Shown piece by piece: positions 8,039 to 16,038 of a stretch of 49,215 nt of DNA. Origin of the DNA: Candidatus Mediterraneibacter norwichensis (GTDB taxonomy: Bacteria > Bacillota > Clostridia > Lachnospirales > Lachnospiraceae). Where the stretch lies: the NCBI GenBank assembly GCA_019112765.1, contig DXIU01000089.1, positions 1-49,215 on the forward strand. Direction: 5' to 3'. The notes under the pieces are model-generated. The model worked only from the letters and a program-made list of their open reading frames with translations. It did not search any database and had not been told where the DNA came from. Position 1 is the first letter of the stretch; each line of letters starts with the position of its first letter. The translations under genes and the position numbers were made by a program.

Positions 8039-8788
8039 ATGCTGACAGAAGAACGGTTCGCGCGGATTCTCCGGATTGTCAATGAAGAAAAGTCTGTGAC
8101 AGTACAGGATCTGAAGGAAAGGCTCCATACCTCAGAGTCTACAATACGGAGGGACCTGACAGTACTCGATCAGAAAAAACTTCTTGTGAAAGTGCACGGG
8201 GGAGCCACAGTTCTTGAAATGGACTATACGGCGAAGGACATTGCGGTAGCGTCCAGGATGAATCAGAATACAGAAGAGAAAAGGGAAATCGGAAAATTTG
8301 CGGCAGATCTGATAGAATCTGATGACTTTGTTTATCTCGATGCCGGTACAACGGTTTCACACATGCTGGAATATATCACATCCAAAGACGCTGTTTTTGT
8401 GACAAACGGGATTTCACATGCGCAGATGCTGACGCGGAAAGGATTTACGGTTTATCTTCTCGGAGGCATGCTCAAGCCGGCTACAGAAGCGGTGATCGGG
8501 CTTCAGGCGGCAGAGAGTCTGGAGAGATATCATTTTACAAAAGGTTTTTTCGGAACAAATGGAGCCGACAGAAAATTCGGTTACACAACTCCGGATCCTG
8601 CAGAGGCGATGATCAAGGAGACGGCCATGAAAAAGTGCAGAAAATGCTATGTTCTTGCAGATTCAACCAAAATCGGGCATACTGCGCCTGTGAAATTCGG
8701 GAATTTTTCTGATGCATGGCTGATTACGACAAATGTGAAGGATAAGGAACTGAAAAAAGAGAAAAATATTATTGAGGTGAGAAAATGA
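8039..8788 (+). CDS. fruR: DeoR-family transcriptional repressor of fructose utilisation
   Basis: About 249 residues: an N-terminal DeoR helix-turn-helix (residues 1-55, with VTVQDLKERLHTSESTIRRDL) and a DeoR sensor domain that usually binds a sugar phosphate (DAGTT near residue 105, FFGTNG and a C-terminal ADSTKIG motif). ATG 8039 is chosen because GGAAGGAG at 8023-8030 is well spaced; the upstream GTG 8030 overlaps it. It is the first gene of fruR-fruK-fruA and overlaps fruK by 4 bp, so it most likely senses fructose-1-phosphate and represses this operon through the repeats at 7952-7993. The symbol is assigned from context. Confidence 0.88.
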   Translation: MLTEERFARILRIVNEEKSVTVQDLKERLHTSESTIRRDLTVLDQKKLLVKVHGGATVLEMDYTAKDIAVASRMNQNTEEKREIGKFAADLIESDDFVYLDAGTTVSHMLEYITSKDAVFVTNGISHAQMLTRKGFTVYLLGGMLKPATEAVIGLQAAESLERYHFTKGFFGTNGADRKFGYTTPDPAEAMIKETAMKKCRKCYVLADSTKIGHTAPVKFGNFSDAWLITTNVKDKELKKEKNIIEVRK

Positions 8789-9705
8789 TCTATACAGTAA
8801 CATTTAACCCTTCTCTGGATTATGTGGTGCAGACTGCTGACCTGATTCCCGGACGTGTGAACCGAACCACAGAGGAACATATTTATCCGGGAGGAAAAGG
8901 CAATAATGTCTCTGTTATTCTCTCCAATCTGGGACAAAAAAGCAAAGCGCTGGGCTTTAAGGCAGGCTTTACCGGGGAGCAGATGGAGCAGATGCTGGAA
9001 AGCTATGGATGCTGCACAGACTTTATCCCGCTGGAAGAAGGACTGACGAGAATCAATGTCAAGGTGAAAGCAAAAGAAGAAACGGAAATCAACGGACAGG
9101 GACCGGTCATTACCGCGGCTGCTATAGAGGAACTGTTCAGCAGACTGGATGCTCTGAAAAAGGAGGATGTGCTTATTCTGGCCGGCAGTATCCCGAATAC
9201 GCTTCCGGAAGATATTTACGAGAAAATCATGGCGCGGCAGCAGGGAAAAGGAGTGCGCGTCATTGTGGATGCGACAAAAGATCTTCTCGTTAACGTGCTC
9301 AAATACCGACCTTTTCTGATTAAGCCCAATAACCATGAACTGGGCGAAATATTCGGAAAAGAACTGAAAACCGATGAAGAGATTGTGGAATACGCGGAAA
9401 AGCTTCAGGAAACGGGAGCGGTAAACGTACTTGTCTCAATGGCGGGAGAAGGCGCGATTCTTGTGACAGAGGACAAGAAAGTATACAAGCAGCTGCCTCC
9501 AAAAGGGAAAGTGGTCAATTCCGTCGGCGCCGGGGATTCTATGGTAGCCGGATTTACAGCGGGTTATCTGAATACCGGAGATTATAGAAAAGCGCTTGAG
9601 CTTGGAACAGCGGCAGGAAGTGCGACAGCGTTTGTTTCCTGGCTGGCCACAAGAGACGAGATTGCGGAGAAACTTGAAAAACCTGTTTCTGTATACGGAA
9701 TATAA
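8785..9705 (+). CDS. fruK: 1-phosphofructokinase
   Basis: A 306-residue PfkB-family kinase converting fructose-1-phosphate to fructose-1,6-bisphosphate with ATP. It begins MIYTVTFNPSLDYVV as 1-phosphofructokinases do, has the GGKGNNVS substrate motif near residue 39 and the ATP/catalytic motif GAGDSMVAGF with Asp251 as catalytic base. The start overlaps the fruR stop by 4 bp and the fructose PTS gene follows 13 bp downstream. The position between a DeoR regulator and FruA makes 1-phosphofructokinase far likelier than tagatose-6-phosphate kinase. Confidence 0.93.
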   Translation: MIYTVTFNPSLDYVVQTADLIPGRVNRTTEEHIYPGGKGNNVSVILSNLGQKSKALGFKAGFTGEQMEQMLESYGCCTDFIPLEEGLTRINVKVKAKEETEINGQGPVITAAAIEELFSRLDALKKEDVLILAGSIPNTLPEDIYEKIMARQQGKGVRVIVDATKDLLVNVLKYRPFLIKPNNHELGEIFGKELKTDEEIVEYAEKLQETGAVNVLVSMAGEGAILVTEDKKVYKQLPPKGKVVNSVGAGDSMVAGFTAGYLNTGDYRKALELGTAAGSATAFVSWLATRDEIAEKLEKPVSVYGI

Positions 9706-9718
9706 AGGAGAAAGAAAA

Positions 9719-11644
9719 ATGAGAATAACAGATCTGCTGAAAGCCTGCAGCATAGAATTGAACGGGGCCCCGGACACCAAGGAAGAGACGATCCGGCAAA
9801 TGGTCGGACTTATGGTAAAAGCGGGAAATATTTCCGATCCGGAAAAATATATGAAAGGCGTGTTCGCCAGAGAAGAAGAGGGGACAACAGGGATCGGGGA
9901 AGGAATTGCAATTCCCCATGCAAAAAACGATGCCGTCCGCGCTCCGGGCCTGGCGGCAATGGTCATCAGAAACGGTGTGGATTATGATTCTATGGACGGC
10001 GAACCGGTAAATCTTGCGTTTCTGATTGCTGCGCCGGATACGGAAGAAAATGTGCATCTGGAAGTACTCAGCAGACTGTCTATGCTTCTGATGGATGAAT
10101 CGTTTAAGGAGAATCTTCTGAAAGCAAAGACAGTGGAAGAATTTCTTGCATGTGTGGACCAGGCGGAGAAAGACAAATTTGAGGAAGAAAAACCACAGGA
10201 AACTCCGGATACAGGCTACCGCATTCTTGCTGTGACGGCCTGCCCCACAGGAATTGCGCATACGTATATGGCAGCGGAGAGTCTGGAGAAGACGGCGGCT
10301 CAGATGGGATATACAATTAAAGTGGAGACAAATGGTTCCGGAGGAGACAAAAATGTCCTTACACCCCAGGATATCGCGGAATGCGAATGCATTATTGTGG
10401 CGGCGGACAAAGATGTCAGAATGGCACGTTTTGAAGGAAAGCCGGTAATTGTAACAAAAGTGGCAGACGGGATCCATAAGCCGGAGGAACTGATCCGTGA
10501 AGCGGTGAGCGGCAATGTGAAAATTTATCACAGTTCCGGAAAGGAGGAAGGGGCTGAAGCTTCAGTCCCGGAAGAAGGTCTGGGCAGAAAAATATATAAA
10601 GCGCTGATGAAAGGCGTATCCCATATGCTTCCGTTTGTAATCGGAGGCGGTATTCTGATGGCGCTGTCCTATCTCTGCGACGGGGCAAACGCAGGAACAG
10701 ATATTTTCGGAAACGGGACCCCTCTTGCAAGATTTTTTAATCTGACAGGCAATACAGCTTTTGAAATGATGTTCCCTATTCTTGCGGGATATATTGCCAT
10801 GGCTATCGGGGATCGGCCGGCTCTTATGCCTGGTATTGTGGGCGGACTTCTGGCAAGAGCGGGAACAAGTGTGTTTCTTCCGGAAGAGGAGTGGATTTCC
10901 TCCGGCTTTTTCGGAGCTTTAATCGCCGGATTTGTGGCAGGATATCTGATGCTGCTTATTAAAAAAGCGCTGGAGCGGCTGCCCCGGGCGCTGGAGGGAA
11001 CAAAGCCGGTGCTGCTGTATCCTTTTGCAGGTATTGTTCTGATGGGCGCGATTATGATATTCATTGTCAATCCGCCCATGGGTGCATTCAATGAATGGCT
11101 CAACAGCACACTTGCCGGTATGGGAGAGGGAAGCAGAATCCTTCTGGGCATTGTTCTCGGCGGCATGATGGCAGTTGATTTCGGCGGCCCGTTCAATAAG
11201 GCGGCGTATGTATTCGGCACTGCGTCGATCGCAGGCGGTCAGTTTGATATTATGGCTGCAGTTATGGCAGGCGGTATGGTTCCGCCTATCGCGATTGCCC
11301 TTGGAACGACATTTTTCAGAAAATGTTTTACCGAGAGTGAACGGCAGACAACCGTTACAAATTATATTATGGGACTTTCATTTATTACGGAGGGAGCAAT
11401 TCCGTTTGCGGCGTCCGATCCTCTTCGGATTATCCCGCCCTGCATCATCGGTTCTGCGGCAGCCGGGGCGTTGTCCATGGCATTCGGATGCGGTTCCCGT
11501 GCTCCCCATGGAGGTATATTTGTAGTGGGAATTATGGATAACGCACCTATGTTTCTTGTAGCAGTTCTGGCCGGCGCTGTAGTGGGAATGGCAGGAATCG
11601 TTCTGCTGAAAAAAACAACAGCGGGAAGAACAAAAAAGGCCTGA
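9719..11644 (+). CDS. fruA: Fructose-specific PTS transporter, fused EIIA-EIIB-EIIC
   Basis: About 641 residues carrying all three fructose PTS modules in the order A-B-C. EIIA spans roughly 1-150 with phospho-His67 in IPHAKND; EIIB spans roughly 165-265 with the phospho-Cys175 in TACPTGIAH; EIIC is the membrane channel from about 285 to the end with multiple hydrophobic helices. It takes up fructose and delivers fructose-1-phosphate to FruK. ATG 9719 is chosen for its AAAGGAG element; the frame extends upstream into fruK without similarity. HPr and EI follow directly, so phosphate donor and acceptor are adjacent. Confidence 0.94.
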   Translation: MRITDLLKACSIELNGAPDTKEETIRQMVGLMVKAGNISDPEKYMKGVFAREEEGTTGIGEGIAIPHAKNDAVRAPGLAAMVIRNGVDYDSMDGEPVNLAFLIAAPDTEENVHLEVLSRLSMLLMDESFKENLLKAKTVEEFLACVDQAEKDKFEEEKPQETPDTGYRILAVTACPTGIAHTYMAAESLEKTAAQMGYTIKVETNGSGGDKNVLTPQDIAECECIIVAADKDVRMARFEGKPVIVTKVADGIHKPEELIREAVSGNVKIYHSSGKEEGAEASVPEEGLGRKIYKALMKGVSHMLPFVIGGGILMALSYLCDGANAGTDIFGNGTPLARFFNLTGNTAFEMMFPILAGYIAMAIGDRPALMPGIVGGLLARAGTSVFLPEEEWISSGFFGALIAGFVAGYLMLLIKKALERLPRALEGTKPVLLYPFAGIVLMGAIMIFIVNPPMGAFNEWLNSTLAGMGEGSRILLGIVLGGMMAVDFGGPFNKAAYVFGTASIAGGQFDIMAAVMAGGMVPPIAIALGTTFFRKCFTESERQTTVTNYIMGLSFITEGAIPFAASDPLRIIPPCIIGSAAAGALSMAFGCGSRAPHGGIFVVGIMDNAPMFLVAVLAGAVVGMAGIVLLKKTTAGRTKKA

Positions 11645-11652
11645 ATACTTGA

Positions 11653-11681
11653 TTGAAAATTCAGGCAATGTGTTATATACT
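11653..11681 (+). promoter_or_regulatory. Probable promoter of ptsHI
   Basis: TTGAAA (11653-11658) and TATACT (11676-11681) are 17 bp apart, about 40 bp before ptsH. This would let HPr and EI be made without fructose induction. Readthrough from fruA is also possible since no terminator is seen between them. Confidence 0.55.
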
Positions 11682-11720
11682 TATAAAGGATCACCATATG
11701 GTAAAAGGAGGATAAGACCA

Positions 11721-11978
11721 ATGAAAGAATTCAAATATGTGATTACAGATCCGGAAGGAATTCACGCAAGACCGGCAGGGATTCTTGTAAAACAGGCAGC
11801 TGGATATCAGAGCACTGTAAAAATTGCCAAAGGAGAGAAGTCAGCTGACGCAAAAAGAATCTTTGGTGTTATGGGTCTTGGAGTTAAGACCGGAGAAGAA
11901 GTGACCATCACAGTTGAGGGAGCAGATGAGGAGAAGGCAATTGCCGAATTAGAGGCATTCTTCAAGGGGAATTTATAA
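11721..11978 (+). CDS. ptsH: Phosphocarrier protein HPr, lacking the regulatory serine
   Basis: An 85-residue HPr that passes phosphate from EI to the sugar-specific EIIA domains. The catalytic His15 sits in GIHARPAG. The segment that in Bacillus HPr reads KSIMGVMSLG, with regulatory Ser46, here reads KRIFGVMGLG: position 46 is Arg, 48 is Phe and 52 is Gly. HPr kinase therefore has no normal target, so the classical HPr(Ser-P)/CcpA route cannot work through this copy. AAAGGAGG precedes ATG 11721. It is followed after 1 bp by ptsI. A second HPr or Crh elsewhere in the genome could carry the regulation. Confidence 0.95.
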   Translation: MKEFKYVITDPEGIHARPAGILVKQAAGYQSTVKIAKGEKSADAKRIFGVMGLGVKTGEEVTITVEGADEEKAIAELEAFFKGNL

Positions 11979-11979
11979 A

Positions 11980-13602
11980 ATGATTACAATAAGCGGTAAA
12001 AGTGTTTTCGGCGGCGTGTCAATCGGAAAGCTTATGTTTTACAAAAGAAACGAAAAAGTCATTAAGAGAGTACACGTCGATGATGTGGACGCGGAATGGG
12101 ATCGCTTCCAGCAGGCAAAAGACACTGCTGTATCCCAGCTGAAAGGTCTGTATGATAAAGCACTTGAAGATGTAGGCGAAGCAAACGCCATGATTTTTGA
12201 AATCCATCAGATGATGCTGGAGGATCTTGACTATCTTGAGTCTATTGAGAATATTATCCGTACCCAGGAAGTCAATGCAGAATTCGCGGTAGCAACTACA
12301 TCAGACAATTTTCAGAAGATGTTTGCGGCTATGGACGATGCATATATGCAGGGACGTGCTGCAGATGTAAAAGATGTCTCTGAGCGCGTTCTGGATATTC
12401 TCTGTGGCGTTAATGACGGCATGAAAGCTATGGATGAACCATGTATTATTGCTGCGGATGATCTGGCGCCAAGTGAGACAGTACAGCTTGATAAAAGTAA
12501 AGTGCTCGGTTTTGCCACTATGTACGGCTCATCCAATTCCCACACAGCGATTCTTGCAAGAACAATGAATATACCGGCTGTTATCGGGCTGGGCGAGGCG
12601 CTTCTTCCGGACTATGACGGGAAGATTGCCGCAATCGATGGATTTACCGGAAAGCTTTATATTGAGCCGGACGATGAGACGATGGCTGAGATGAAGGAGA
12701 AGCGCGCAAAAGATCTGGAACAGAAAGCGCTTCTTGAGCAGCTGAAAGGCAAGGAAAATGTCACAAAGAGCGGGCGGAAGATCAATGTATATGCAAATAT
12801 CGGAAATGTATCTGATGTCGGAACTGTGCTGAAAAATGACGCAGGCGGAATCGGTCTGTTCAGAAGTGAATTCCTTTATCTGGAAAACACAGATTTTCCG
12901 ACAGAGGAGCAGCAGTTCTCCGTATACAAACAGGTCGCGGAGAATATGGCCGGGAAGAAGGTTATTATCCGTACTCTGGACATTGGCGCAGACAAGCAGG
13001 TGGATTATTTCGGACTGGACAAAGAAGAAAATCCGGCTCTCGGATATCGGGCGATCCGTATCTGTCTGACCAGACCGGAGATTTTCAAAACACAGCTGAG
13101 AGCGCTGTACAGAGCGGCAATGTTTGGAAATATTTCCATTATGTTTCCCATGATCATCTCTGTTGATGAGATTCACCAGATCAAAGCGATCATTAACGAG
13201 GTAAAAGAAGAGCTTAAGACAGAGGGAATCCCGTTCAGGGATGATGTGGAACTGGGCGTTATGATTGAGACGCCGGCGTCGGTTATGATCAGTCGCGAGC
13301 TTGCAAAAGAGGTTGATTTCTTCAGTGTGGGAACAAATGATCTTACACAGTATACGCTGGCTATTGACCGTCAGAATGCAAAACTTGATCGGTTCTATGA
13401 TCCGCACCATCCGGCGATCCTTGCCATGATAAAAATGGCTGCGGAAAACGCGCACGCAGAGGGCGCCTGGATCGGAATCTGCGGCGAGCTTGGAGCGGAC
13501 CTTGAGCTTACACAGGAGTTCATTGATATGGGTCTGGACGAGCTGTCCGTGTCACCTTCCATGGTGCTTCCGCTCAGAAAGCGTATCAGAGAATGTGAAT
13601 AA
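11980..13602 (+). CDS. ptsI: Phosphoenolpyruvate-protein phosphotransferase (PTS enzyme I)
   Basis: A 540-residue enzyme I that takes phosphate from phosphoenolpyruvate and gives it to HPr. The N-terminal HPr-binding domain is followed by the swivelling domain with phospho-His188 in SSNSHTAIL, then the PEP-binding TIM barrel with FRSEFLY near residue 290, a VGTNDLTQY motif near residue 450 and the catalytic cysteine in GICGE near 500. It is close to the usual length of about 570. AAGGGG lies before the start within the end of ptsH, so the two are translationally linked. A terminator follows. Confidence 0.96.
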   Translation: MITISGKSVFGGVSIGKLMFYKRNEKVIKRVHVDDVDAEWDRFQQAKDTAVSQLKGLYDKALEDVGEANAMIFEIHQMMLEDLDYLESIENIIRTQEVNAEFAVATTSDNFQKMFAAMDDAYMQGRAADVKDVSERVLDILCGVNDGMKAMDEPCIIAADDLAPSETVQLDKSKVLGFATMYGSSNSHTAILARTMNIPAVIGLGEALLPDYDGKIAAIDGFTGKLYIEPDDETMAEMKEKRAKDLEQKALLEQLKGKENVTKSGRKINVYANIGNVSDVGTVLKNDAGGIGLFRSEFLYLENTDFPTEEQQFSVYKQVAENMAGKKVIIRTLDIGADKQVDYFGLDKEENPALGYRAIRICLTRPEIFKTQLRALYRAAMFGNISIMFPMIISVDEIHQIKAIINEVKEELKTEGIPFRDDVELGVMIETPASVMISRELAKEVDFFSVGTNDLTQYTLAIDRQNAKLDRFYDPHHPAILAMIKMAAENAHAEGAWIGICGELGADLELTQEFIDMGLDELSVSPSMVLPLRKRIRECE

Positions 13603-13622
13603 AAACATAGAGAATACGGATA

Positions 13623-13672
13623 AGATGTCTTTTTATGGATGCGTCAGATTCATAAAAAGACATCTTTTTTTC
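13623..13672 (+). terminator. Intrinsic terminator after ptsHI
   Basis: A 15-bp stem pairs 13623-13637 with 13651-13665 across a 13-base loop and is followed by a run of T. It separates ptsHI from the LexA-boxed promoter beginning at 13673. Confidence 0.9.
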
Positions 13673-13721
13673 TTGCTATGACAGAACATATGTGCTATTA
13701 TAACAAAAAGAACACATGTTC
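13673..13721 (+). promoter_or_regulatory. Promoter with two LexA (SOS) boxes
   Basis: TTGCTA (13673-13678) and TATTAT (13696-13701) are 17 bp apart. GAACACATGTTC at 13710-13721 is a full match to the Gram-positive LexA core GAAC-N4-GTTC; GAACATATGTGC at 13684-13695 matches with one mismatch and fills the promoter spacer. The boxes start 26 bp apart and bracket the -10, an arrangement that would block RNA polymerase until LexA is cleaved after DNA damage. The motif match is seen directly; the regulation is inferred from the known LexA consensus. Confidence 0.78.
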
Positions 13722-13789
13722 GAATACATGGGCGCGGATTATATTCAGAAAGTTTAACGATAACGATGTGGAAGGAATGTGAAAACAGC

Positions 13790-15115
13790 ATGAAAGATCG
13801 GATTCAAACGGAGATGACGCTATATGAAAAACTGGAAATATTGTCTGACGCGGCAAAGTATGATGTGGCATGTACCTCCAGCGGCGTAGACAGAAAGGGA
13901 GACGGTACAGGTATGGGAAACTGCAGCAGGGCCGGGATCTGCCATAGTTTTTCTGCCGATGGAAGGTGTATTTCTCTTTTGAAGATCCTGTTTACAAACG
14001 AGTGTATTTATGACTGCAGGTACTGCGTTAACCGCTCGTCAAACGATGTAGTCAGGACTTCTTTTACTCCTGACGAAGTCTGTACACTGACAATGGAGTT
14101 TTACCGGAGAAATTATATCGAAGGTCTGTTCCTGAGTTCAGGAGTGCTGAAAAGTCCGGATTACACTATGGAACTTTTGTACGCTACGCTGTACCGGCTT
14201 CGCCATGTATGCAATTTTCAGGGATATATTCATGTAAAAGCCATACCCGGCGCAGATCAGAGACTGATCCAGATGACCGGATATCTTGCAGACCGCATGA
14301 GTGTGAATATGGAACTGCCCACCGCTGAAGGACTGCGGCTTCTTGCTCCGCATAAATCAAGGGAAAATATTCTTGCCCCTATGCGTTTTGTGCAGGAAAA
14401 GTCCAGGGAAAACAGGCAGGAGATCGCACTGTACCGTTCGGCTCCCAGGTTTGTCCCGGCCGGACAGAGCACGCAGATGATTATCGGCGCTACCCCGGAG
14501 ACGGACTACCAGATTTTAAATGTGGCTGAAGCACTCTATAAGAAATTTGATCTGAAACGTGTTTTTTATTCTGCATTTGTACCCGTCAACCGCGATCTGG
14601 CTCTTCCGGATCTGACTGGAAAAGGGCCTCCGCTTCTCAGGGAACACAGGCTCTACCAGGCGGACTGGCTGCTTCGCTTTTATCATTTTGAGGCTGCTGA
14701 GCTGCTGGATGAGAAAAATCCGAATTTCAATGTGCTTCTGGATCCCAAGTGCTGCTGGGCATTGAATCATCTTGAAGTTTTTCCTGTGGAGATAAACCGG
14801 GCAGATTACCGCCTGCTCCTGAGAGTTCCGGGGATTGGCTGCAAGTCGGCTTCCCGGATTGTAAAGGCCAGAAGAATGGGCAGCCTCGGGTTTGAAGACC
14901 TGAAGAAGATGGGCGTGGTGCTGAAGCGGGCGCTTTACTTTATTACCTGCAGCGGCAGGATGATGTACCGGACCAAACTGGAACAGGATTATATCACAAG
15001 GAATCTCCTGAATACAAAGGAGCGGCTGCCGGAAGGCGCCGACGGCATGACATACAGACAGCTTTCCCTTTTTGATGATGCCGGAGGAATACCGGCGGGA
15101 GGTGATGTGAAATGA
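13790..15115 (+). CDS. Radical SAM protein with C-terminal helix-hairpin-helix, putative DNA repair/modification (TIGR03916-like)
   Basis: About 441 residues. The cluster motif C-x3-C-x2-C is at Cys72, Cys76 and Cys79 (CIYDCRYC) and binds the 4Fe-4S centre that cleaves SAM to a radical. The C-terminal part holds a helix-hairpin-helix DNA-binding motif, VPGIGCKSASRIVKARR, near residue 346. This matches the family named putative DNA modification/repair radical SAM protein, whose genes are linked to a DUF4130 protein or a DUF4130-uracil glycosylase fusion. ATG 13790 is preferred since GAAGGAA at 13771-13777 precedes it; ATG 13766 is possible. The reaction is not established. The LexA boxes upstream strongly support a DNA damage role. 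Confidence 0.85.
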   Translation: MKDRIQTEMTLYEKLEILSDAAKYDVACTSSGVDRKGDGTGMGNCSRAGICHSFSADGRCISLLKILFTNECIYDCRYCVNRSSNDVVRTSFTPDEVCTLTMEFYRRNYIEGLFLSSGVLKSPDYTMELLYATLYRLRHVCNFQGYIHVKAIPGADQRLIQMTGYLADRMSVNMELPTAEGLRLLAPHKSRENILAPMRFVQEKSRENRQEIALYRSAPRFVPAGQSTQMIIGATPETDYQILNVAEALYKKFDLKRVFYSAFVPVNRDLALPDLTGKGPPLLREHRLYQADWLLRFYHFEAAELLDEKNPNFNVLLDPKCCWALNHLEVFPVEINRADYRLLLRVPGIGCKSASRIVKARRMGSLGFEDLKKMGVVLKRALYFITCSGRMMYRTKLEQDYITRNLLNTKERLPEGADGMTYRQLSLFDDAGGIPAGGDVK

Positions 15116-15876
15116 AACAGATTTATATATGCAGCGATACAATTACCGGTATTTACTCTGCGCTCTATGATGCATGGAAAGAGAACCGGGATAAGGAGGC
15201 GGGAATAGAACTCCGGGGAAAAACGCAGCAGCAGCTGTTCTGTGAGTATACCGTTGTGGAAGAAAACGGAGAAAAGGCGTTTCAGCTGGAGCGTATGGTA
15301 AAAAGATATCTGGGATACAATGCCTACTGGGATATTTACCATGCTCTTCTTTCTGACGATGAACAGAAAGGGGAGGCGGTGTTCCGGACGATGCAGGAAG
15401 CCCGGAAGATACAGGACAGCAGGCGGATTATGGATCATCTGGGCAATCCGGATGTGGCAAAAGTGTTTCAGCTGAGCAGAAGCGTGTCAAACGAAGCTCA
15501 CCTTTATCAGGAATTTATCCGTTTTCGTGAACTGGAAGGCGGCCTTCTTTTTTCCGAGATCTCTCCGAAAGCACAGGTTCTTACGTGTATTGCGGAACAT
15601 TTTGCTGATCGGTTTCCGCTGGAAAACTGGATGATCTATGATAAAACACATCAGGTATTTCTTGTACATCGGGAAAGAGAAAAGTGGAGACTTGTATGGG
15701 GACAGGAGCTGGATAAACAGGCAGCGGCAAGGATCTCGAAGGAGGAGAAGGAATATGAGACTCTGTGGAAAGGCTTTTTTGACTCCATAGCAATACAGGA
15801 GAGAAAAAATGACCGTCTGCAGAAAACACATCTTCCGCTCAGATACAGAGCAGAAATGACAGAGTTTTCAGATTAA
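15112..15876 (+). CDS. DUF4130-type probable DNA metabolism protein (TIGR03915-like)
   Basis: A 254-residue protein that overlaps the radical SAM gene by 4 bp. Its start, IYICSDTITGIYSALYDAW, and the central region with RRIMDHLGNPDV, EFIRF and HFADRFP match the DUF4130 family that accompanies this type of radical SAM protein. In other bacteria the domain is often fused to a uracil-DNA glycosylase; no glycosylase domain is present here. The tight overlap implies a two-protein unit made in fixed ratio. Its biochemical role is unknown; it may handle the substrate of the radical SAM enzyme or present DNA to it. Confidence 0.82.
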   Translation: MKQIYICSDTITGIYSALYDAWKENRDKEAGIELRGKTQQQLFCEYTVVEENGEKAFQLERMVKRYLGYNAYWDIYHALLSDDEQKGEAVFRTMQEARKIQDSRRIMDHLGNPDVAKVFQLSRSVSNEAHLYQEFIRFRELEGGLLFSEISPKAQVLTCIAEHFADRFPLENWMIYDKTHQVFLVHREREKWRLVWGQELDKQAAARISKEEKEYETLWKGFFDSIAIQERKNDRLQKTHLPLRYRAEMTEFSD

Positions 15877-15923
15877 TATTTTGATTTTCCCTATCTGAAC
15901 AAAATATGCTTTCCTGAAAAAGG

Positions 15924-15952
15924 TTGTATAAACACGAAAACAGGACTAGAAT
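15924..15952 (+). promoter_or_regulatory. Probable promoter of the nuclease-helicase gene
   Basis: TTGTAT (15924-15929) and TAGAAT (15947-15952) are 17 bp apart. The leader to the start at 16039 is about 80 nt. No GAAC-N4-GTTC box is seen here, so this gene is not obviously SOS-regulated by itself, though readthrough from the upstream pair is possible because no terminator intervenes. Confidence 0.5.
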
Positions 15953-16038
15953 AGAACAGGAAAAAGTCAGATTACAGCAGCAGTGGATATACGGAAACAG
16001 CTGCTGGTTGGTTGTTTTGCTTCAGAGGGAGAGATGCA

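Noticed and set aside
15877-16038. LexA box before the nuclease-helicase gene
   Set aside because: GAAC occurs twice (near 15897 and 15954) but neither is followed by GTTC at the right spacing.
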